A stretch of 64,000 bases of DNA, taken from contig NC_018868.3 of assembly GCF_000305785.2 (NCBI RefSeq), positions 3,084,270-3,148,269 of the forward strand. Reading direction: 5' to 3'. The DNA comes from Simiduia agarivorans SA1 = DSM 21679. Lineage in GTDB: Bacteria > Pseudomonadota > Gammaproteobacteria > Pseudomonadales > Cellvibrionaceae. A program made the position numbers and the translations under genes. Of this stretch, positions 15,216 to 23,822 are shown piece by piece (within the stretch, counting starts at the first letter, position 1; each line of letters opens with the position of its first letter). The notes beneath the pieces were generated by a model. That model made no database searches. It was not told where the DNA came from and was given only the letters and a program-made list of their open reading frames with translations.

Positions 15216-17249
15216 TCAGAAGCTGAAACGCAGCCCCAGTTCAAGGGAGCGGCCTGGCTCTGGTGCATAGGCGCGCAGGAACGACGTGGCGTTGCGGATT
15301 TCCTCATTGGTGAGGTTTTTACCGCGTAAAAACACCAGCAGGTCCTGATTCGCGCCCAGATTGAAGTTGCGACTGGCGGTCAGGTCGACGCGGGTGTAGC
15401 CGTCTACCGCCAGCTCCTCTTCGCCCGGATGACGCTGCTTGTCCACTTGTGTGGTGCGCAATTCTGCATTCCACAGCTCGTCGGCGTAAGCCAGTGCCAG
15501 GCCCACGCGTGGCGGGGTGATGCGGGGTACGTCGCCGCCATTATCCAGTTTTGCGCGCACGCTATCGCCGAACAGGCTGACTTCCCAGTTACCCGCGAAG
15601 GGCAGGCCCACCGAGGCTTCGGCACCGTAAAAACGGGCGTCTTCCTGGGTGTATTGGTAAACCGGCAGTTCGTCCTCTTCCTCGCCGGTGTTGGCCTTGT
15701 AGATGAAGTCGCTGATCTGGTTGTTGAACAGGTTTACCTGGACGTGCAGCGGGCCTTCATAGTGGTAAGCCAGCTCGAAGTTGTTACTGGTTTCCGGGTC
15801 CAGGTTTTCGTTGCCCCGAATGTAGTTCTGTTCGGCCAGGTGCGGCCCATTGGCAAACAGTTCTTCCACCGCCGGTGCGCGCTGGGCGCGGGCGATACCA
15901 AAGGTCAGGTGGCTGGCATCCGAAAGGTGCCAATGAGCGGCACCCGAGGCGCTCAGAGTGCTGAAGTCGCGCTCAATATGGCCTTGCGGCGCTACTTCTG
16001 CCCATTCGCCGCGCAGGCCCAGTTCCAGTACCCAATCGCCCGTGGTGTATTCCTGCAACGCGAACAGGCCAGCATTGCTGATGTCGGATTTGGGGATAAA
16101 CGCTTCCTCGCCCAGCGCCGAATAATCCCGCGTCTGGTACTGCAGGCCCACGGCGCCGCGCATCTGCTCGCTGGTGCGGTGGACCAGCTCGGCCCGGCCT
16201 TCCCAGGCTTTGTTGATAAAGCGGGTGCCGATTTCGTCACCTTCCAGCTCGGCGTGCTCATAGTCGGTATAGCCCAGGCGGTAGGTGAGCTTCTCGGCCC
16301 AGCTATCCTGCATGCGGTGTTCGCCTTTCAGATCGTAGCGGGTCTGCTGCATGTCGATGCGGATAAATTCCTCACCGTGCTCTTCCTCGTGGTGCTCTTC
16401 TTCCTCTTCGTGCTCTTCCTCATGTTCGTCGTGATGAACATGGGCGCCGGGGGGAATGCCGTAGTTGTTATCCGCCTGTGAGAACGCCAGGCCTATAAAG
16501 CCCTGGTCGTAGTGAAAGCTGCCGCCCAGGCTGTAGTTGCTGCTCTCCATGTCGGTATTTTCCACCAGACCGGAAATTTCTTCTTCGCCTTCTTCCTCAT
16601 CGTGCACCGAAGGGTGGTGGGCCTCGCCGGGAATGCGCATTTCGTCGGCGCCGAGCGCCAGTCCGTTCACGTGCCAGGCCCATGTGCCGTTGCCGCCCTG
16701 CAGGAACGCCACGCCAGCCTGTTGTTCATTGACGGACTGATACCGGACTTCGCCGGCGCCCTCAATGCCGTCTATGGGTGCGCTGGGGATGCGGTTGTCG
16801 ATCACGTTCACCACGCCGCCGATGGCGTCATTGCCGTAACGCAACACGGCCGGGCCGCGCAACACTTCGATACGTTCGGCCAACAGGGGCTCAACGGTGT
16901 TGGCGTGGTCCGGGCTGGAGTTGGCTACGTCGCCGGTGCCCAGGTGGTCCTGCATGACTTTGACCCGGTTGGCACTTTGGCCGCGAATCACCGGTGCACC
17001 CACGCCGGGGCCAAAGCTTGCCGAGGTGATGCCGGGTTCCTGTTTGAGGGCATCGCCCAGGGTGGCGGAGGCCTGGCGGCGCAATTCATCGCCGGTCAGG
17101 ACCGAGGCCGGCTGGGTCAGGGTGTCGCCGGTTTTATCGAACGGCGAAGCGGTCACGATGACCTCTTCAATGGCGGCGTGCAGGGGCAGGCTGGCAAAGC
17201 CGGCGGCAATGATAGACAGGCGCAAAGCGCGCTTTTTTAAAGCAAACAT
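15216..17249 (-). CDS. TonB-dependent receptor, ZnuD-like (zinc)
   Basis: A 677-residue outer-membrane receptor. It has a signal peptide (about 1-24), a plug domain with the TonB-box-like EEVIVTASPFD and the segments ANTVEPLLAERIEVLRGPA and GGVVNVIDNRIP, and a beta-barrel ending in Phe. The strongest functional hint is a loop of about 30 residues near 262-293 made almost only of His and Glu, the type of metal-catching loop known from the zinc receptor ZnuD. A second acidic stretch (HDEEEGEEE) lies near 215. ATG 17249 is chosen for the signal peptide. A small Cys/His exported protein is encoded just upstream. Zinc is inferred; other divalent metals are possible. Confidence 0.85.
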   Translation of the reverse strand: MFALKKRALRLSIIAAGFASLPLHAAIEEVIVTASPFDKTGDTLTQPASVLTGDELRRQASATLGDALKQEPGITSASFGPGVGAPVIRGQSANRVKVMQDHLGTGDVANSSPDHANTVEPLLAERIEVLRGPAVLRYGNDAIGGVVNVIDNRIPSAPIDGIEGAGEVRYQSVNEQQAGVAFLQGGNGTWAWHVNGLALGADEMRIPGEAHHPSVHDEEEGEEEISGLVENTDMESSNYSLGGSFHYDQGFIGLAFSQADNNYGIPPGAHVHHDEHEEEHEEEEEHHEEEHGEEFIRIDMQQTRYDLKGEHRMQDSWAEKLTYRLGYTDYEHAELEGDEIGTRFINKAWEGRAELVHRTSEQMRGAVGLQYQTRDYSALGEEAFIPKSDISNAGLFALQEYTTGDWVLELGLRGEWAEVAPQGHIERDFSTLSASGAAHWHLSDASHLTFGIARAQRAPAVEELFANGPHLAEQNYIRGNENLDPETSNNFELAYHYEGPLHVQVNLFNNQISDFIYKANTGEEEDELPVYQYTQEDARFYGAEASVGLPFAGNWEVSLFGDSVRAKLDNGGDVPRITPPRVGLALAYADELWNAELRTTQVDKQRHPGEEELAVDGYTRVDLTASRNFNLGANQDLLVFLRGKNLTNEEIRNATSFLRAYAPEPGRSLELGLRFSF

Positions 17250-17261
17250 CCAATAATCTCC

Positions 17262-17281
17262 GGGCGCCAATAGGGGCGCCC
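17262..17281. other. Hairpin between the small Cys/His gene and the receptor
   Basis: GGGCGCC and GGCGCCC arms flank a 6-nt loop. It lies 13 bp upstream of the receptor start in the transcript, so it would sit near the ribosome-binding site. There is no T-run, so it is not a normal terminator; it may set the ratio between the two genes. Confidence 0.4.
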
Positions 17282-17303
17282 CGCTGGTTTAACGGTTCAG
17301 TGG

Positions 17304-17603
17304 TTAAGCAGAAACAGCGGGAGAGACAGGGGGATCGCGTTTGCCGCGCTTGTCGGCACCGCGCAGATGGCGGTGATAGGGCGAGGTTTCGAGCCAGCTG
17401 CCGCGATCGGGCGTATCGAGCCGGGGCTGGGGGTTGTCATCACAGGCCAGCGGGGTGGACTGCTGGCACAGGTAACACTCGGGTGAAAACTGGCTGTGAT
17501 CGTGCTGGCCCTCAATGACCTGGGCGAACGCCATGGAAACCGCGAGCAGGGCCGCGAGTAACCAGACTTTCTTGTTCAGCCAGCGTAGGTGCATTGAGGT
17601 CAC
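17304..17603 (-). CDS. Small exported Cys/His protein upstream of the zinc receptor
   Basis: A 99-residue protein with an N-terminal hydrophobic signal (about residues 12-28) followed by QHDHSQF and then PECYLCQQSTPLAC: a Cys-x2-Cys pair at 43/46 with a third Cys at 54 and nearby histidines. Such a set could bind zinc or copper in the periplasm. I do not know the family by name. It lies 54 bp upstream of the ZnuD-like gene in the same direction, and the shared theme of metal ligands supports a functional link. I found no recognisable Zur box in front of it. Confidence 0.6.
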   Translation of the reverse strand: MTSMHLRWLNKKVWLLAALLAVSMAFAQVIEGQHDHSQFSPECYLCQQSTPLACDDNPQPRLDTPDRGSWLETSPYHRHLRGADKRGKRDPPVSPAVSA

Positions 17604-17766
17604 GATTCAGGGTCAGATCGCAAAATTGTACTCCCCTCTAAGGTCGGGGGCCAGTTGTTTAGGTTGTACGTGTGCTGTGGCGGGTCGGATGGGTGCTGGT
17701 CAGCTCCATGGCTAACGGCTAAGCTTATAGCGCTAAGGGATTCAGTCTGATCAGAGGGATGGGCAC

Positions 17767-18081
17767 TTGCGCGAACAACACACGGTATTAGCGACTGCTG
17801 ACAAGGGCGTGCTGCGCATTCGGGTCTGTGGAAAGTTGGGATTGAACCTGCACAGCGAGTTTCGTCGGGCCTATCAGCCCCTGCTGCGGGGTGTTGAGCG
17901 CTGTGAAGTGGACATGGCCAATTGCTCGGGGATCGACAGCTCTGGCATGGCCTTACTGTTGATACTGCGCGATCAGACCAAGCTGGACGCCGAGCAATTA
18001 ATCATCAGCCACTGCAACGAAGATGTGGACCGCGTGCTGGGTTATGCCAATTTCAACAAGCTTTTTACCATAATTCCCTAA
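17767..18081 (+). CDS. STAS-domain protein (anti-anti-sigma-factor-like)
   Basis: A 104-residue single STAS domain. The conserved segment MANCSGIDSSGMALLLILRD (about residues 50-70) carries the Asp-Ser-Ser-Gly loop in which the serine is the phosphorylation site of anti-anti-sigma factors. The start is TTG 17767, with AGAGGG upstream; there is no in-frame ATG before the conserved region. No partner kinase or phosphatase gene is nearby, so the pathway is unknown. The gene precedes hisB but is separated by an inverted repeat. Confidence 0.72.
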   Translation: MREQHTVLATADKGVLRIRVCGKLGLNLHSEFRRAYQPLLRGVERCEVDMANCSGIDSSGMALLLILRDQTKLDAEQLIISHCNEDVDRVLGYANFNKLFTIIP

Positions 18082-18094
18082 ACCGCCCTCACTC

Positions 18095-18118
18095 ACCTGC
18101 CCGTCTGGCTGGGCAGGT
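18095..18118. other. Hairpin between the STAS gene and hisB
   Basis: ACCTGCCC and GGGCAGGT arms flank an 8-nt loop, 14 bp after the STAS stop. It lacks a clean T-run but could end that transcript. A TATAAT hexamer follows at 18133-18138, 32 bp before the hisB start, and could be the -10 of a his promoter; the -35 region is weak. Confidence 0.4.
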
Positions 18119-18169
18119 CAGGCCCTTACCTATATAATCCCCGCTCCCTGAAAATCGTGAGTCAGATCC

Positions 18170-18763
18170 ATGCAGGAGCGCACCGCTACCGTCGCCCGTG
18201 ACACTTTGGAAACCCAGATTTCCGTGTCGTTGAATCTCGATGGCAAAGGCCAAGGCAAATTCAACACCGGCGTCCCCTTCCTCGAACACATGATGGACCA
18301 GATTGCCCGCCACGGCATGATTGACCTGGACATCACTTGCAAGGGCGATACCCACATCGACGATCACCATTCAGTGGAAGATATCGGTATCACCATCGGC
18401 CAGGCCATTGCCAAGGCGGTGGGGGATAAAAAAGGTATTCGCCGCTATGGTCATGCCTATGTGCCCTTGGACGAAGCCCTGTCGCGCGTAGTGATCGACT
18501 TCTCCGGTCGCCCCGGTCTTATCATGGAAGTGCCCTTTACCCAGAAGCGCATCGGCAACTTTGACACCGAACTGTTCTGGGAGTTTTTCCAGGGTTTTGT
18601 GAATCACGCTCAGGTGACGTTGCACATCGATACCCTGCGCGGTTTTAACGCCCACCATCAGATTGAAACCGTGTTCAAGGCCTTTGGCCGTGCACTGCGC
18701 ATGGCGCTGGAGCCGGACCCGCGCATGGCGGGCCAGATGCCCTCGACCAAGGGCAGTTTGTAA
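18170..18763 (+). CDS. hisB: Imidazoleglycerol-phosphate dehydratase
   Basis: Sixth step of histidine synthesis, dehydrating IGP to imidazole acetol phosphate. The 197-residue size is that of the monofunctional enzyme, without the N-terminal phosphatase of E. coli HisB. The manganese-binding histidine motifs are visible: [35 protein letters not shown] and NAHHQIE. It is the first of four contiguous his genes; hisH starts on the base after its stop. Confidence 0.96.
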   Translation: MQERTATVARDTLETQISVSLNLDGKGQGKFNTGVPFLEHMMDQIARHGMIDLDITCKGDTHIDDHHSVEDIGITIGQAIAKAVGDKKGIRRYGHAYVPLDEALSRVVIDFSGRPGLIMEVPFTQKRIGNFDTELFWEFFQGFVNHAQVTLHIDTLRGFNAHHQIETVFKAFGRALRMALEPDPRMAGQMPSTKGSL

Positions 18764-19405
18764 ATGGCACAGACAATTGCCGTGGTCGACTATGGCATGG
18801 GTAACCTGCACTCAGTGTCGAGCGCGCTCGCGCATGTGGCACCGGATGATCAGATATTGGTGACCGCCGACCCGACTCAGGTGCAGGCGGCCGACCGGGT
18901 GGTGTTTCCCGGCGTGGGTGCCATCCGCGATTGCATGGCCGAGATCCGCCGGCTGGGCTTTGATGTGCTGGTGCGTTCGGAAGTGGCCAGCGGCAAACCC
19001 GTCTTGGGTGTGTGCGTGGGCATGCAGGCACTGATGAACCATTCGGAAGAAAACGGCGGCGTGGATTGTATTGGTCTGGTAGACGGCGAAGTGAAATTCT
19101 TCGGCGAACCATTACTGGACGCCGGCGGTCAACGGCTGAAAGTGCCGCACATGGGCTGGAATCAGGTGGCGCAAACCGAGCATCCCCTGTGGGCAGGCAT
19201 TGAAAACATGAGCCGGTTTTATTTTGTCCATTCCTATTACGTACAGGCCGCAGACCCGACGTTGGTGGTAGGGCACACCCATTACGGTGTGGATTGCCAT
19301 GTGGCACTGGCGCGCGACAATTTGTTTGCCGTGCAGTTTCATCCGGAAAAAAGCCATACCGCCGGCCTGCAATTGCTGAAAAACTTTGTGAATTGGCGCG
19401 CCTGA
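18764..19405 (+). CDS. hisH: Imidazole glycerol phosphate synthase, glutaminase subunit
   Basis: A 213-residue class I glutamine amidotransferase that feeds ammonia to HisF. The nucleophile Cys is in [10 protein letters not shown] near residue 85, and the His-x-Glu pair is in [10 protein letters not shown] near the C-terminus. The ATG directly abuts the hisB stop, so translation is coupled. Confidence 0.96.
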   Translation: MAQTIAVVDYGMGNLHSVSSALAHVAPDDQILVTADPTQVQAADRVVFPGVGAIRDCMAEIRRLGFDVLVRSEVASGKPVLGVCVGMQALMNHSEENGGVDCIGLVDGEVKFFGEPLLDAGGQRLKVPHMGWNQVAQTEHPLWAGIENMSRFYFVHSYYVQAADPTLVVGHTHYGVDCHVALARDNLFAVQFHPEKSHTAGLQLLKNFVNWRA

Positions 19406-19446
19406 TACGGCCGCCATTACCTCTCCTGACTCGGAACTGATTTGTT

Positions 19447-20175
19447 ATGTTGATTATCCCCGCCATCGACTTAAAAGACGGCCAGTGCGTGCGCCTGCGC
19501 CAGGGCCTGATGGATGATTCCACCGTATTTTCCGACGACCCGGTTGCCATGGCGGCCCAATGGGTCGAACAAGGTTGCCGGCGTTTGCATTTGGTCGACC
19601 TGAACGGTGCGTTTGAGGGCAAGCCGGTGAACGGCGAGGTGGTGACAGCTATCGCGCGCGCCTACCCCGATCTGCCGATCCAGATTGGCGGCGGTATCCG
19701 CTCGCCGGAAATCATCGAGGCTTACCTGAAGGCGGGCGTGCAATACGTGATTATCGGTACCAAGGCGGTGAAAGAGCCACAGTTCGTGACCGACATGTGC
19801 AAGCAGTTCCCCGGCCACATCATTGTCGGCCTGGATGCCAAAGACGGCCTGGTGGCCACCGATGGATGGGCTGAGGTGAGCAATGTGAAAGCCACCGACC
19901 TGGCCGTGCGGTTTGAAGCCGATGGCGTTGAATCCATTGTCTACACCGACATCGCCCGCGACGGCATGATGCAGGGTGTGAACGTGGAGCAAACCCTGGC
20001 CATGGCACGCGCTTCCAGTATCCCGGTCATTGCCTCAGGTGGCATCACCAACATGGACGACATCCGCGCGCTGAAAGCGGTGTCCGATCAGGGTATCTGC
20101 GGCGCCATTACTGGCCGTGCCATTTATGAAGGCACGTTGAATATGGCTGAAGCCCAAACTTACTGCGACAACTGA
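19447..20175 (+). CDS. hisA: ProFAR isomerase
   Basis: A 242-residue TIM barrel that isomerises ProFAR to PRFAR. The catalytic Asp8 lies in [13 protein letters not shown] and the second Asp in [10 protein letters not shown]; phosphate-binding loops GGGIRSPE and [10 protein letters not shown] are seen. It lies 41 bp after hisH. Confidence 0.96.
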   Translation: MLIIPAIDLKDGQCVRLRQGLMDDSTVFSDDPVAMAAQWVEQGCRRLHLVDLNGAFEGKPVNGEVVTAIARAYPDLPIQIGGGIRSPEIIEAYLKAGVQYVIIGTKAVKEPQFVTDMCKQFPGHIIVGLDAKDGLVATDGWAEVSNVKATDLAVRFEADGVESIVYTDIARDGMMQGVNVEQTLAMARASSIPVIASGGITNMDDIRALKAVSDQGICGAITGRAIYEGTLNMAEAQTYCDN

Positions 20176-20185
20176 GGACGCCACC

Positions 20186-20959
20186 ATGGGCCTGGCCAAG
20201 CGCATTATTCCCTGTCTGGATGTGGAGAACGGTCGCGTCGTGAAAGGCGTGAAGTTTCTCGATATCCGCGATGCCGGTGACCCGGTGCAGGTGGCGCGCC
20301 GCTATAACGAAGCCGGCGCCGATGAAATTACCTTTCTCGACATCACCGCGTCGCATGAAGAGCGGGAGACCACCGTGCACACGGTGGAGTCCATTGCCGC
20401 CGAAGTGTTCATCCCGCTGACCGTGGGTGGCGGCATCCGCACCGTGGCGGATATCCGCCGCATGCTCAACGCCGGTGCCGACAAAGTGTCGATCAATTCG
20501 GCGGCAGTGTTCAATCCGGATTTTGTGAAGGCCGCGTCCGATCGCTTTGGTGCCCAGTGCATCGTGGTGGCGATCGATGCCAAGCGCGTCAGTGCCGAAG
20601 GCGAAACCCCGCGTTGGGAAATCTTCACCCACGGCGGGCGCAAGCCCACCGGGCTGGATGCGGTGGAGTGGGCGGCGAAAATGGCCGACTTCGGCGCCGG
20701 TGAAATCCTGCTCACCAGCATGGATCAGGATGGCGTGAAAAGCGGCTATGATCTGGGCGTGACCCGTGCCATCAGCGATGCGGTGGCTGTGCCAGTGATT
20801 GCCTCAGGTGGCGTGGGTAATTTACAGCACTTGGTGGATGGCGTGATTGAAGGGGGTGCCGACGCCGTGCTGGCGGCCAGTATTTTCCATTTCGGCGAAT
20901 ATACCGTGGCAGAAGCCAAAGCTTTTATGCAGGCCCAAGGCATAGAAATGCGCCTGTAA
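20186..20959 (+). CDS. hisF: Imidazole glycerol phosphate synthase, cyclase subunit
   Basis: A 257-residue TIM-barrel partner of HisH that closes the imidazole ring and releases AICAR. Catalytic Asp11 lies in [14 protein letters not shown] and Asp in [10 protein letters not shown]; the phosphate loops VGGGIRTV and [10 protein letters not shown] are present. Last gene of the his block; hisI/hisE are not in the window. Confidence 0.96.
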   Translation: MGLAKRIIPCLDVENGRVVKGVKFLDIRDAGDPVQVARRYNEAGADEITFLDITASHEERETTVHTVESIAAEVFIPLTVGGGIRTVADIRRMLNAGADKVSINSAAVFNPDFVKAASDRFGAQCIVVAIDAKRVSAEGETPRWEIFTHGGRKPTGLDAVEWAAKMADFGAGEILLTSMDQDGVKSGYDLGVTRAISDAVAVPVIASGGVGNLQHLVDGVIEGGADAVLAASIFHFGEYTVAEAKAFMQAQGIEMRL

Positions 20960-20982
20960 GGGTAATTGCCAGGCACGCAAAA

Positions 20983-21003
20983 ACCGGCAATACCATTGCC
21001 GGT
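20983..21003 (-). terminator. Terminator between hisF and the DUF6316 gene
   Basis: ACCGGCAA and TTGCCGGT pair around a 5-nt loop. On the minus strand the stem is followed by five T, so it best ends the DUF6316 transcript; it also lies 23 bp after hisF and may serve both convergent genes. Confidence 0.75.
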
Positions 21004-21029
21004 CTGAAAATCCTGACCTGACGTTGAGT

Positions 21030-21257
21030 TTAGGCGGCGTGACGGCCGTAGCGAGTCAGCGTCTCTACCATCGGTGCGCCGGCACCCATGATGAAATCGA
21101 TAAACTCGGAAGCGCCGGTGCGGGCTTCGCCCAAGCTGTCAAAAGGACCAATGGCCACACCTTCGCGGGTGTTGTAATACCAATAGTCGTCCTTTTTGAA
21201 AAAACGCTCGTTACGGTTGGGAATGTTTCCCTGTTCGCCAATTCTCTGCAAGCTCAT
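21030..21257 (-). CDS. Small conserved protein, DUF6316-like
   Basis: A 75-residue cytosolic protein rich in aromatic residues: NERFFKKDDYWYYNTREGVAIGPFDSLGEA, then a short helix ending in an Arg/His-rich tail. The FYxTREG-x-IGPF pattern is that of small gammaproteobacterial proteins classed as DUF6316; no function is known to me. A monocistronic gene with its own terminator. Confidence 0.75.
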   Translation of the reverse strand: MSLQRIGEQGNIPNRNERFFKKDDYWYYNTREGVAIGPFDSLGEARTGASEFIDFIMGAGAPMVETLTRYGRHAA

Positions 21258-21335
21258 AGCTCAATACCTTTTCAGTTGACCTGCGTCCTTAGCTGGCTGG
21301 CCTTTGTCGTGTTGCTATCTCTGGCCACGGTATAT

Positions 21336-21367
21336 CCCGGGCTACCCGGGTTGCCGGCGCGCCGGCA
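21336..21367. repeat. Two adjacent GC palindromes in a 229-bp intergenic region
   Basis: CCCGGG-CTA-CCCGGG is followed directly by the perfect 16-bp palindrome TGCCGGCGCGCCGGCA. They lie 80-110 bp upstream of the DUF6316 start. The rest of the 21258-21486 gap is AT-rich towards its right half and has no supported gene. Confidence 0.4.
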
Positions 21368-21486
21368 TTTCCGCCCTTCGTTATAGGCGAAAATTTATAC
21401 AACATGCCTGTCGTACGGTAAGTTTATCCGCAGAGGTCAGATCTGTTTATACGAATTGGGAATATAGAAATACGGTTTTTATTTGC

Positions 21487-22299
21487 TCATTTCGTGGAAG
21501 CCTGTCGCCACGGGGCTTTCAGCGCCCAGAATCGGTCCAAAGTGTGATAAGAATCTCTCTCAAAATGAGAAGCAGTTCTCATATATTGAGACACTGGTAC
21601 CAGTTTAACCGTGGCATTGAGCTTTGCCTGATTGGCGCGCAAGACTGCCAGGGTGTCTGGGTAGGGATGACCAATTGCCAGGGCAAAGCCCTGTTCATGG
21701 GCAATATTGAGCGCCTTATCAAGCTGTACCTGAATCGCAGCCGCTGACGGTTCATTGTCGAGAAATACATCCCGCTGCACGGTCTCGAGCCCGGCCCGTT
21801 TGGCTTCTTGCCAGGCCACGCTGCGACGGCTGGTTTTGCTGTCGAGGAAATACAGCCGGCGCGGTGCCAGGGTTTCCATGACCGCGCGCATGGGTAACAC
21901 CATTTCGGTCAACCGGCTACCCATGTGGTTGTTAATGCCACTCGCCGCCGGGAAACGGTTCAGGTGGTCGTTGACCAGTTGCTGGATGGTGCCGCTGTCC
22001 ATAGTGTCATACAAGCCGCCAGCATCCAGCCGGTTGCCGGCCTGGGTTGCCATGGGGACATGCAACATGTATTCGCGGCCGTTGAGCCAGGCGCGCTGGG
22101 CCAGCGCCTGACTGTGGGGCGCGCGTGGTAATACCGCAAAGGTGAGTTCGAGTGGCAGGGCAATCAGGTCTTCCGCGATCTGGCGCTTGTAGCCGATATC
22201 GTCGATGACAATGGCCAGCAATGGCTTGTCTGCCGGGGCTGGTTCTGCGCCTGCTGCCAGGGATAGCAACAGTGCGCAGCAGCAGGCGATCGCTCTCAC
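21487..22299 (-). CDS. yibQ: Divergent polysaccharide deacetylase family protein (YibQ)
   Basis: A 270-residue exported protein: signal peptide at 1-18, then LAIVIDDIGYKRQ with the two metal-binding aspartates, MLHVPMAT, the HMGSRLTE segment, and AIGHPYPDTL near the C-terminus. These are the deacetylase-like motifs of the DUF610/YibQ family, which accompanies envC in many genomes and is presumed to act on the cell wall. Start is GTG 22299, overlapping the ctpA stop (GTGA). Confidence 0.85.
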   Translation of the reverse strand: MRAIACCCALLLSLAAGAEPAPADKPLLAIVIDDIGYKRQIAEDLIALPLELTFAVLPRAPHSQALAQRAWLNGREYMLHVPMATQAGNRLDAGGLYDTMDSGTIQQLVNDHLNRFPAASGINNHMGSRLTEMVLPMRAVMETLAPRRLYFLDSKTSRRSVAWQEAKRAGLETVQRDVFLDNEPSAAAIQVQLDKALNIAHEQGFALAIGHPYPDTLAVLRANQAKLNATVKLVPVSQYMRTASHFERDSYHTLDRFWALKAPWRQASTK

Positions 22300-23702
22300 T
22301 CGTCGGCGTGGTTGGCGCTGAGTACTTGATTCGGCGCGGGCTTTTTCAGGGGCGAGGGCTGGCCGAACAGTTTGTGACTGCGCAGCAGGTTCACCGCCTC
22401 AAACAGCTGGTTGTCGCGCTCCAGCAGTTCCCGGTGGTCCTGTTGGGATGACTCGCGGTTTTTCGCTTTGCTTTCTTCGCCGCCGTTGGCGTTATCCAGG
22501 TGGCCGGACAGGTCGGCTTCGGTGACCGAGGAGCGGGGCCGCAAGGCGGTCAGCTTGGCGCGCTCAACATGGATATCCGGTACGATGCCCTGGGCCTGAA
22601 TCGAGCGCCCACTGGGGGTGAAATACAGCGCCGTAGTGAGCTTGATCGCGCGTTCTTCGCTGATGGGGATGACGGTCTGTACCGAACCTTTGCCGAAGCT
22701 TTCGGTGCCCAGAATAATGGCGCGACGGTGATCCTGCAGGGCGCCGGCGACGATTTCAGACGCCGAGGCAGAGCCGTCGTTGATCAGCACCACAATCGGC
22801 AGGCCGTTGGTCATGTCGCCTTCGGTGGCACTGTAGCGGTTGTCGGCATTGTCGATCCGGCCTTCGGTGTAAACGATCAGACCCTCATCCAGAAACGCAT
22901 CCACCACTTCAACAGATGCTTGCAGGACGCCGCCCGGGTTGTTGCGCAGGTCCAGTACAATGCCCTGTACCGGCTTTTTGGCGTCCTTCATCACCTTGTT
23001 CAGGGCGTTGACCATGTCGCTGCCGGTGCCCATCTGGAACTGGGCGATACGAACATAGGCGTATTGTTGCTGCAGCAGGCTGGCGCGCACGCTTTTCACT
23101 TTAATGGCCGCGCGGGTCAGTTCGATGTCGCGCGGACCGTCCTCGCCTTCGCGCACAATGGTGACGATAATTTTACTGCCCTTGGGGCCGCGCATGGCTT
23201 TGACGGCATCGTTCAGGCTCATGCCTTTCACGGATTTATCGTCCAGCCGGATAATCAGGTCGCCCGCTTCTATACCGGCCTCCGCGGCCGGCGTGTCGTC
23301 CATGGGTGCAATCACTTTGACCCAGCCGTCTTCCATGCCCACTTCAATGCCCAGGCCACCGAACTCGCCGGTGGTATTGACCTGCAGGTCCTCAAAGGAA
23401 TTGGCATCGAGATAAGCGGAGTGCGGGTCCAGCTCAGACAGCATGCCTTTGATGGCGTATTCCAGCAGCTGGCGGTCGCTGACCGATTCCACGTAGCCCT
23501 GCCGGATGTGGTCATACACTTTGGTGAAGGCGCGCAGGTCGTCCAGTGGCAGTACACCCAATTCCTGCTGTGTGTCTTTGCCGGTAATCTTCGGTGCATC
23601 CTCGCCGGCGGACTCGGTCGCCAGGCACAAGGTGCTGCCGGCGGCGAGCAGACCCACAAACAGCGCGCGGGTCAAACGAGTGGGGCGGGCAAATAATTTC
23701 AT
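22296..23702 (-). CDS. ctpA: Carboxyl-terminal processing protease, S41 family
   Basis: A 468-residue periplasmic serine protease: signal peptide at about 1-28, PDZ domain at about 90-175 (GGLGIEVG...AEAGIEAGDLIIRLD), and the S41 catalytic domain with nucleophile Ser in NDGSASASEIV (about 309) and general base Lys in SFGKGSVQT (about 337). The family trims peptidoglycan hydrolases and other envelope proteins. It lies between envC and yibQ, an insertion relative to E. coli order, consistent with a role in septal wall remodelling. Confidence 0.93.
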   Translation of the reverse strand: MKLFARPTRLTRALFVGLLAAGSTLCLATESAGEDAPKITGKDTQQELGVLPLDDLRAFTKVYDHIRQGYVESVSDRQLLEYAIKGMLSELDPHSAYLDANSFEDLQVNTTGEFGGLGIEVGMEDGWVKVIAPMDDTPAAEAGIEAGDLIIRLDDKSVKGMSLNDAVKAMRGPKGSKIIVTIVREGEDGPRDIELTRAAIKVKSVRASLLQQQYAYVRIAQFQMGTGSDMVNALNKVMKDAKKPVQGIVLDLRNNPGGVLQASVEVVDAFLDEGLIVYTEGRIDNADNRYSATEGDMTNGLPIVVLINDGSASASEIVAGALQDHRRAIILGTESFGKGSVQTVIPISEERAIKLTTALYFTPSGRSIQAQGIVPDIHVERAKLTALRPRSSVTEADLSGHLDNANGGEESKAKNRESSQQDHRELLERDNQLFEAVNLLRSHKLFGQPSPLKKPAPNQVLSANHADE

Positions 23703-23822
23703 AGGGACAATCTACTCCGGCGGGAATCGGGGGTGTCTGTACAGTGTAATCCAATGACACTGGCTTTGTTGATAGTCAGACCTTTAATTCATACGCGAGT
23801 TCTGGTGCTTTGGCGCTTTTTC

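Noticed and set aside
15429..16481. 350-codon open frame antisense to the ZnuD-like receptor
   Set aside because: It is a shadow of the receptor; its hydrophobic tail is only the complement of the His/Glu-rich loop codons.
17262..17281. Hairpin as terminator between the small Cys/His gene and the receptor
   Set aside because: There is no T-run and it lies 13 bp before the receptor start, so termination here would leave the receptor without an obvious promoter.
22500..23696. 398-codon open frame antisense to ctpA
   Set aside because: It mirrors a clear S41 protease gene, and its translation is low-complexity and unlike any family.
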